Assembly: GCA_036488725.1 (NCBI GenBank)
Contig: DASXHD010000101.1
Location: 62,001-126,000 of the forward strand
Origin: DASXHD01 sp036488725
GTDB taxonomy: Bacteria > Myxococcota_A > Polyangia > Polyangiales > Polyangiaceae
DNA: 64,000 bases
Reading direction: 5' to 3'
In this document: positions 59,293 through 64,000 of the stretch, piece by piece
Position numbering within the stretch: position 1 is the stretch's first letter
How the letters are laid out: every line of letters begins with the position of its first letter
Translations under genes and position numbers: made by a program
Notes under the pieces: generated by a model
The model's database searches: none
The model's input: the letters and a program-made list of their open reading frames with translations, nothing else
What the model was told of the DNA's origin: nothing

Positions 59293-60081
59293 TTACTCGA
59301 GCTTGATGCGCCCGAAGCGAGAGCTCTTGTGGAAGTTGCCTTGCCCGCGAATCGGCGACCAGGCGAGCGCGAGCCTCTGACCTTCTTTGAAGCTGTAGAG
59401 ATCGATCCGCCAGACGTCGCCCGCTTTCGGCGGGACGGGCGTGCGGCCTTGGACGAAGGCGCTCCACGGAATTGCGATTTCCATCGAGTAAAAGCGGCTG
59501 TCTTGCACGAAGATCGCGCGCTCGGCGTGACACGACCACTCTTGGTGGCCGAAGATTTTCTCGGCGCCGGAGTTCGTGATGGGCGTGTTGTAGTCGTCCC
59601 AGTGCGTGTCGAAGACGGCGCCGTGCACGTCGACTTGGATCTCGTAGTAGTCCTTGTTGTCGCCGTGATCGCCCGGTTGGATCATGAGCTCGACCGCCGA
59701 GCTCTTCTCCCAATCGTGCGGGTCGGCTTCGTCGCGCGTGAACGGCGAGAACGGCGAGCGATCGAGGACGACGGCGCCCACGTAGAGGTTCTTGTCGTCC
59801 CAACCGAGCTTCGCGAACGCCGCGACCTCGCTGCCCGGCGCCGCTTGGCCGTTTCCCGGCTCGACGAACGCGCTCGTCGTCGCGGCGTGCGACCAGACGG
59901 CGTCGTCGAGCTTGCCGTCCATCGCCGGCGGCGTCGCGAAGCGCGGCACGTCCATCGGCGCGCCCGAGATCGTCGACTCGCCGCTCGTCCCGTCCGCCGG
60001 GGCCTTCGACCACGCCGGGTCTTTGTCGCGGCTGACGCACGCGGCGAGCGAAATCAAAAACATGCAGACTGCACGCTTCAT
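59293..60081 (-). CDS. CBM9-like (DOMON-type) lipoprotein
   Basis: A 262-residue lipoprotein: signal RAVCMFLISLAAC, a short linker, then a single CBM9-like beta-sandwich: PRFATPPAMDGKLDDAVWSHAATTSAFVEPG, AAFAKLGWDDKNLYVGAVVLD, SSAVELMIQPGDHGDNKDYYEIQVDVHGAVFDTHWDDY and the SRFYSMEIAIPWSAF segment. It is the stand-alone form of the domain at the C-terminus of the DUF362 lipoprotein at 38508. In CBM9 proteins the fold binds carbohydrate; in other relatives it binds haem. No haem motif is obvious here. Confidence 0.82.
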   Translation of the reverse strand: MKRAVCMFLISLAACVSRDKDPAWSKAPADGTSGESTISGAPMDVPRFATPPAMDGKLDDAVWSHAATTSAFVEPGNGQAAPGSEVAAFAKLGWDDKNLYVGAVVLDRSPFSPFTRDEADPHDWEKSSAVELMIQPGDHGDNKDYYEIQVDVHGAVFDTHWDDYNTPITNSGAEKIFGHQEWSCHAERAIFVQDSRFYSMEIAIPWSAFVQGRTPVPPKAGDVWRIDLYSFKEGQRLALAWSPIRGQGNFHKSSRFGRIKLE

Positions 60082-60130
60082 GGAGCGCAAACGGTAGCCG
60101 AATCGGCCGTGACCTTCTAGAGTGCGCGCG

Positions 60131-60616
60131 ATGATGCGTGGGCTCGTGATCTTTGCGACGGCAGTGGTGCTCGCGGCGGCGTGCGGGCCGAGCGCGCAGC
60201 CGACGTGCACGGGCGCGACGTGCGCGTGCAACGGCTCGGACTGCGCGTGCGTCGGGGGCGCGAGCTGCGACGTGCTCTGCGGAATTTTTCCGCGGTGCAA
60301 CGCGTCGTGCACGGCGGTCTCGTCGTGCAACGTCGAGTGCCGCGACGACTGCACGGCCAAGTGCAACGCCGGCGATACGTGCACGATGCAGTGCGCGAAC
60401 AACTGCAGCTACGACTGCACGGGCAGCAAGACGTGCACCGCCGACGTGGGTGACGACGCGAACGTCGACTGCACGGGCGCGGGGAGCTGCACCGTTTCGT
60501 GCGCAGGGTCGTGCAAAGTGAAGTGCGCGAACGCCGGCTCGTGCGACGTCACTTGCGGCAGCGGCGCGCCGACGACGTGCTCGGACGGCACCACGCGCGC
60601 GTGCGGCGGCTGCTGA
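60131..60616 (+). CDS. cysteine-rich lipoprotein
   Basis: A 161-residue lipoprotein: signal ending VLAAAC, mature part with 29 cysteines in about 143 residues, spaced in a loose C-x3-C and C-x5/7-C rhythm with polar Thr/Asn/Ser residues between (CTGATCACNGSDCACVGG, CTAKCNAGDTCTMQC, CTGAGSCTVSC, CANAGSCDVTC). It would be a heavily disulphide-bonded or beta-helical extracellular protein. Its stop overlaps the start of a Ser/Thr kinase gene (TGATG), so the two are translated together. I know no assigned function. Confidence 0.72.
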   Translation: MMRGLVIFATAVVLAAACGPSAQPTCTGATCACNGSDCACVGGASCDVLCGIFPRCNASCTAVSSCNVECRDDCTAKCNAGDTCTMQCANNCSYDCTGSKTCTADVGDDANVDCTGAGSCTVSCAGSCKVKCANAGSCDVTCGSGAPTTCSDGTTRACGGC

Positions 60617-61638
60617 TGGCCGAGCCCGAGCTTCTGCTCACGCACTACGCGATTCACGATCGGATCGCGTCGGGCGGGATGGGCTCGATTCATCTCGCGC
60701 GCGTCGTCGGCTCCGTCGGGTTCGCGCGCACCGTCGTCGTGAAGCGGCTGCGGCGGATCTACGCCGACGATCCCGATTTCGTGTCGAGCTTCGTCGACGA
60801 GGCGCGCTTGGTCGCGCGCATCCGGCACCCGAACGTGGTCGCGCCGCTCGACGTCGTCGCCGAACGCGGCGAGCTCTTTCTCGTCCTCGAGTACGTCCAC
60901 GGCGAAGTCGCGTCGCGCTTGCTCAAGACGATGATCGCGCGGAACGAGCGCATCCCGACGCCGGTCGCGATTTCGATCGGCGTCGGCGCGCTGCTCGGTT
61001 TGCACGCCGCCCACGACGCGAAGGACGAACGCGGCGCGCCGCTCCGCATCGTTCACCGCGACGTCTCGCCGCACAACGTCATCGTTGGCGCCGACGGTCA
61101 CGCGCGCGTGATCGACTTCGGCATCGCGAAGGCGGTCGGCCGATTGCGCTCGACGCGCAGAGGATCGGATCAGATCAAAGGCAAGCTCGCGTACATGGCG
61201 CCGGAGCAAGTCCTGGGCGATCCGGTCGATCATCGCGCGGACGTTTATGCGGCGTCGATCGTGCTGTGGGAGCTCTTGTGCGGGCGGCGGTTGTCCGATG
61301 CTCCGGGCGTCGACGGGCTGGTCGAGCGCGTCGCGGGCGCGCCGGTCGATCCGCCCAGCAAGCACAATCGCGAGCTCTCGCGGCAGCTCGACGACATCGT
61401 TCTCCGGGGCCTCCAGCGCGATCCGAACGCGCGGTGGCCGACGGCGCGCGCGATGGCCTTCGCGATCGAGCAAGCGACGACGCCCGCGACCGCATCGCAA
61501 GTCGGCGCGTGGGTGACGCGGCTCGCGTCGACTTCGCTCGCCGAGCTCGCGGCGAAGATCGCCGCGATCGAGAGCGACGCGATGAACGACCGCTTGAGCA
61601 GCGTGCTCGAGGAGATCCGCGCGACGCGCGAAGATTGA
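60616..61638 (+). CDS. Ser/Thr protein kinase
   Basis: A 340-residue soluble kinase: G-loop RIASGGMGSIHLARV, Lys in TVVVKRLRRIY, HRDVSPHNVIV (Asp catalytic), DFGIAK, and the activation-segment end MAPEQVLGDPVDHRADVYAASIVLWELLCG. No membrane helix or extra sensor domain, only a C-terminal helical tail (about 285-340). Its ATG shares a base with the stop of the cysteine-rich lipoprotein gene. Common in myxobacteria, where these kinases act in development and stress. Target unknown. Confidence 0.95.
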   Translation: MAEPELLLTHYAIHDRIASGGMGSIHLARVVGSVGFARTVVVKRLRRIYADDPDFVSSFVDEARLVARIRHPNVVAPLDVVAERGELFLVLEYVHGEVASRLLKTMIARNERIPTPVAISIGVGALLGLHAAHDAKDERGAPLRIVHRDVSPHNVIVGADGHARVIDFGIAKAVGRLRSTRRGSDQIKGKLAYMAPEQVLGDPVDHRADVYAASIVLWELLCGRRLSDAPGVDGLVERVAGAPVDPPSKHNRELSRQLDDIVLRGLQRDPNARWPTARAMAFAIEQATTPATASQVGAWVTRLASTSLAELAAKIAAIESDAMNDRLSSVLEEIRATRED

Positions 61639-61642
61639 GCCG

Positions 61643-62068
61643 TCAGCTATCCGCTATCAGTTGGCGCGCGACGGCTCGTTTCGCGGCGGAGGACTCGAGG
61701 CGGGCACCGACGAGCGTCGAGGCGACGAAGACGATCGACCAGAGGGCGCCGGAGCCGAGCGTGACGATGGCCGGCGCCGGGCACGCGCCGACGAGGCCCC
61801 ATCCAACGCCGAAGACGGCCGCGCCGGTGACGAGGCGCGCGTCGATGGGCCGCACGGGTGCGAGATCCTTGCCGGCGCGGCGACGCGCGATCGCATAGAG
61901 GACGGCGCACGTCGCGACGGCGGCGGCCATCACGAACGCGAGCGCGGGGTCCCACGCGCCGCGCACGTCGAGAAACGCCTGCACCTTCGCGGTGTCGGTC
62001 ATGCCCGAGACGACGAGCCCGGCACCGAAGATGGCGCCGCACGCGAGCGAGACGAAGGTCTTGTTCAT
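61643..62068 (-). CDS. YeeE/YedE-family membrane protein, second half
   Basis: A 141-residue protein with four membrane helices of the YeeE/YedE (sulfur-transport, DUF395/DUF6691) type: LACGAIFGAGLVVSGMTDTAKVQAFLDVRGAWDPALAFVM and the VGWGLVGACPAPAIVTLGSG loop, in which a Cys precedes the PAP motif. It is the partner of the next gene; in other bacteria one fused protein does both. The ATG overlaps the TGA of the first gene, so they form a translationally coupled heterodimer. It is convergent with the kinase gene. Confidence 0.88.
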   Translation of the reverse strand: MNKTFVSLACGAIFGAGLVVSGMTDTAKVQAFLDVRGAWDPALAFVMAAAVATCAVLYAIARRRAGKDLAPVRPIDARLVTGAAVFGVGWGLVGACPAPAIVTLGSGALWSIVFVASTLVGARLESSAAKRAVARQLIADS

Positions 62069-62478
62069 CGCGGCACCCAAAGCGCGTGCGTCGCGAGCAC
62101 CGTGAGCGCGCCGGTCGCCATGAAGGTGAGCGTCGCGACGACCGAGCGTTTCGAAAACCGCGCAACGCCGCAGACGCTGTGCCCGCTCGTGCAACCGCCT
62201 CCACGCTGGCCGCCCCAACCGACGAGGAGCCCGCCGATCGCGACGGCCGCGAGCGGGATGCGCGCCGGGCCGAGCGCGCTCGGATGAATCAGCGCGGCGA
62301 CGAGGCCGGCGAGGACGAGCCCGAGGAGAAACGCGACGCGATGCTCTCCGTCGCGCTCGCCGGGCGTCGCGACGAGACCGCCGACCATTCCTCCGACGCC
62401 CGCGACGCGCCCGCGCGCGAGCATGAGCGCGCCGGCCGACCCGCCGATGAGAACGCCGCCGACGATTTCGGGGACCAT
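62065..62478 (-). CDS. YeeE/YedE-family membrane protein, first half
   Basis: A 137-residue protein with four membrane helices and the conserved GGGCTSGHSVCGVARFSKRS loop, the thiosulfate/sulfur-relay signature of YeeE/YedE proteins. It is thought to move a sulfur species across the membrane. The gene is probably expressed with its partner from the promoter at 62508-62485 on the minus strand, with little or no leader. No ArsR or persulfide dioxygenase, the usual neighbours, is present. Confidence 0.9.
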   Translation of the reverse strand: MVPEIVGGVLIGGSAGALMLARGRVAGVGGMVGGLVATPGERDGEHRVAFLLGLVLAGLVAALIHPSALGPARIPLAAVAIGGLLVGWGGQRGGGCTSGHSVCGVARFSKRSVVATLTFMATGALTVLATHALWVPR

Positions 62479-62513
62479 CCAAATATCTTGGATACTGAAG
62501 TCGCGTCCGTCAA
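62477..62513 (-). promoter_or_regulatory. palindrome-covered promoter of the YeeE/YedE pair
   Basis: On the minus strand TTGACG (62513-62508) and CAAGAT (62490-62485) are 17 bases apart, and the ATG at 62478 is 7 bases after the -10, so the mRNA is probably leaderless. An inverted repeat ATCCAA-5-TTGGAT (62477-62493) covers the -10 and reaches the start codon. It shares the 10-mer ATCCAAATAT with the spacer in the promoter upstream of yceI at 9711. Confidence 0.5.
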
Positions 62514-62540
62514 CGTGAATTTATCCGTCGCAGCTGACAG

Positions 62541-64000
62541 CTAAACCACCCGCAGTCGCTGCACCCGCAAGCGGTCGGCGCCGCCCACCGTTCCACCCAA
62601 ATACTTCTGAAACAGCATGTCTGCCGCGCTTCGGTCGCCCGAGAGCTGCGCGCGCAAGGCCCACGCGTCGAGGTGATCGCGGGCTCGCGCGTCGGCGCGC
62701 ATCATGCCGTACGCGCGTTCGAGATCCGAGAGGGCGCCTTGGCGGTCGCCGGTCATCGCGCGGGCTTGGCCGCGCACGACGAACGACTCGGCGTAGAGGT
62801 GGCCCGCGCGCACGCCGAGCTGCGAGGCCGACGCGGCCGACGCGATGTCGCCGCTGGCCATCGTCGCGCGCGCGATCGCGAGCGGGGGGCGATGCCAGTT
62901 TTGATCGCGTTTATGAAGCTCGCGATACGTGCTCATCGCGCGCGGCTCTTCGCCGCGGAGCTCGGCGAGGCGCGCCATCACGAACTGCGCGGCGAGCAAA
63001 TCCGGAAACAAGCGGAGGGCGCGTTCGGCGAGCGCTTGCGCGACCCCGAGCTGGGCGACGTCGTACGCGAGCAAGATCAACCGCGCGAGGCTCGGGCCGT
63101 CGAGCGCTTGCCGTTCGCCGAAGCGGAGCGCGCGCTCGCCCTCGCCGAGACGCGCGAGACACTCGAACTTCACCGTCTCCCAAAAATCGAGGCGACCGTC
63201 GTCTTCGCGCTCGCCGTCTTCGCGACCGAGCTCTTCGGCGAGGCCGATGACGCTCGCGTAATCGCCGGCGGCGAGCAGCCGCTCGAAGCGGAGCGATCGC
63301 GCGCCGTAGCTCGGCTTGCCGTTTTTGCCCCATTTTGCGTCGAATCGTGCGATTTCGCGGTCGGCGTCGTCGAAGCGGAGCATCGCCGAGAGGGCGCGCA
63401 CGCGAAGACGCGAGACTTGATGGCGGAGCTCGCACGGCTCGACGAGCGCGAGCGCTTCGTCGCAGCGACCGCGTTGGAAGAGACGTTCGGCGAGCGCGCG
63501 TCGCGGGTACTCGCGCGTCGGGATCGCGGCGACCGATTCGCGAAGGAGCTTCTCGCCGTCGGCTTCTTTCTCGAGCGCGCTGTCCATCATCTGCGCGCCG
63601 CGCCACGCGCGCGCGTAGGCGTCGTCGGGAGCGACGCGGGCGAGCCGCGCGAGCGAAGCTTCGCCGAGCGACGGCGCCCAGCAGAGCTCGAGCATGATGC
63701 GCGCGTGCGCGCGGAGTGGAGCAGCTTCGTCGGGCCGCCGCTCGAGCACGCGCTCGAAGAACGGACGCGCCGACCCGCCTGAGGCGACGAGCACGTCGCC
63801 GACGCGATAGAGATCGTCCTCGCCGAGATCGAGCTTCTGCCCCGCGCGCGACAGATAAGGCGCGCCCTGCGCCCCATAGCCGCCGGCCGCGAGCGCGAAC
63901 CCGAGATCGAGCTCGCTCTGCGCGTCGTTTTGCCGAAGGCCGAGCGCGGTCGCGTAGGCGCGGATCGCGGCGCCATGATCGCCGCGCGCCTCGCTGTGGC
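62541..64000 (-). CDS. TPR-repeat protein (5' end outside the window)
   Basis: An open frame runs from 62541 through the right edge with no stop, so at least 486 residues are encoded and the N-terminus is missing. The sequence is a series of about 34-residue helical pairs of tetratricopeptide type (EARGDHGAAIRAYATALG, ARPFFERVLERRPDEAAPLRAHARI, PRRALAERLFQRGRCDEALALVEP, PDLLAAQFVMARLAELRGEEPRAMSTYRELHKRD). TPR domains bind other proteins. A GTG at 63794 could be an internal start, but upstream sequence keeps the TPR pattern, so the gene is longer. Confidence 0.8.
   Translation of the reverse strand, partial: HSEARGDHGAAIRAYATALGLRQNDAQSELDLGFALAAGGYGAQGAPYLSRAGQKLDLGEDDLYRVGDVLVASGGSARPFFERVLERRPDEAAPLRAHARIMLELCWAPSLGEASLARLARVAPDDAYARAWRGAQMMDSALEKEADGEKLLRESVAAIPTREYPRRALAERLFQRGRCDEALALVEPCELRHQVSRLRVRALSAMLRFDDADREIARFDAKWGKNGKPSYGARSLRFERLLAAGDYASVIGLAEELGREDGEREDDGRLDFWETVKFECLARLGEGERALRFGERQALDGPSLARLILLAYDVAQLGVAQALAERALRLFPDLLAAQFVMARLAELRGEEPRAMSTYRELHKRDQNWHRPPLAIARATMASGDIASAASASQLGVRAGHLYAESFVVRGQARAMTGDRQGALSDLERAYGMMRADARARDHLDAWALRAQLSGDRSAADMLFQKYLGGTVGGADRLRVQRLRVV

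Overview
The window is a gene-dense, very GC-rich chromosomal segment from a delta-proteobacterial-type soil bacterium, most likely a myxobacterium (Myxococcota, Polyangiales-like). The evidence is indirect but consistent: long shadow reading frames on every strand, many lipoproteins with Asp/Gly/Ser-rich linkers and NCGxCGxxC cysteine modules, eukaryotic-type Ser/Thr kinases, formylglycine-enzyme-like (SUMF1) domains, alternative complex III, a mevalonate pathway and hopanoid genes. No rRNA, tRNA, CRISPR array, insertion sequence or phage gene was seen, and no gene-free stretch exceeds 300 bases.

Layout. 1-7050 (minus): alternative complex III operon actABCDEF, followed by a small membrane protein and the first codons of another gene; almost every junction is a 4-base start/stop overlap. 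7183-13068: assorted hydrolases, an ArsR-YceI-DoxX operon with a readable promoter and operator, a CHAD protein, a DUF2188 protein and an Eis-like acetyltransferase. 13142-17341: a two-gene RND efflux system. 17345-21798: ArsR/SRPBCC, endonuclease V-like, MarR/VOC and a second winged-helix gene, with inverted repeats sitting on several start regions. 21767-28190 (minus): a tandem pair of DUF4139 proteins, then an ECF sigma factor, zinc-finger protein, Nei-type glycosylase and lactonase-fold operon. 28282-40406: lipoproteins, a GNAT, a macrodomain protein, a degenerate aldo/keto reductase, a three-gene envelope operon and a DUF362 lipoprotein.

40431-50449 is the metabolic core: type 2 IPP isomerase, then an apparent operon coding for a single-chain squalene synthase/squalene-hopene cyclase, HpnG, HpnH, a polyprenyl diphosphate synthase, mevalonate kinase and class II HMG-CoA reductase. 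Together these would carry carbon from HMG-CoA (with three pathway steps encoded elsewhere) to C30 hopanoids and on to ribosylhopane. The in-frame fusion of squalene synthase to the cyclase, with a Shine-Dalgarno and ATG still present at the junction, is the most unusual item in the window.

50456-64000: uncharacterised membrane and soluble proteins, a proline iminopeptidase, a GNAT, a Ser/Thr kinase fused to a SUMF1 domain, an MFS exporter, several lipoproteins, a cysteine-rich lipoprotein translationally coupled to a second kinase, a split YeeE/YedE pair under a palindrome-covered promoter, and a TPR protein that runs off the right edge.

A recurring regulatory theme is a TTGAC(G/A) -35 box with a -10 box buried in an inverted repeat that reaches the start codon, which suggests leaderless, locally repressed transcripts (9331-9370, 19308-19354, 62477-62513).
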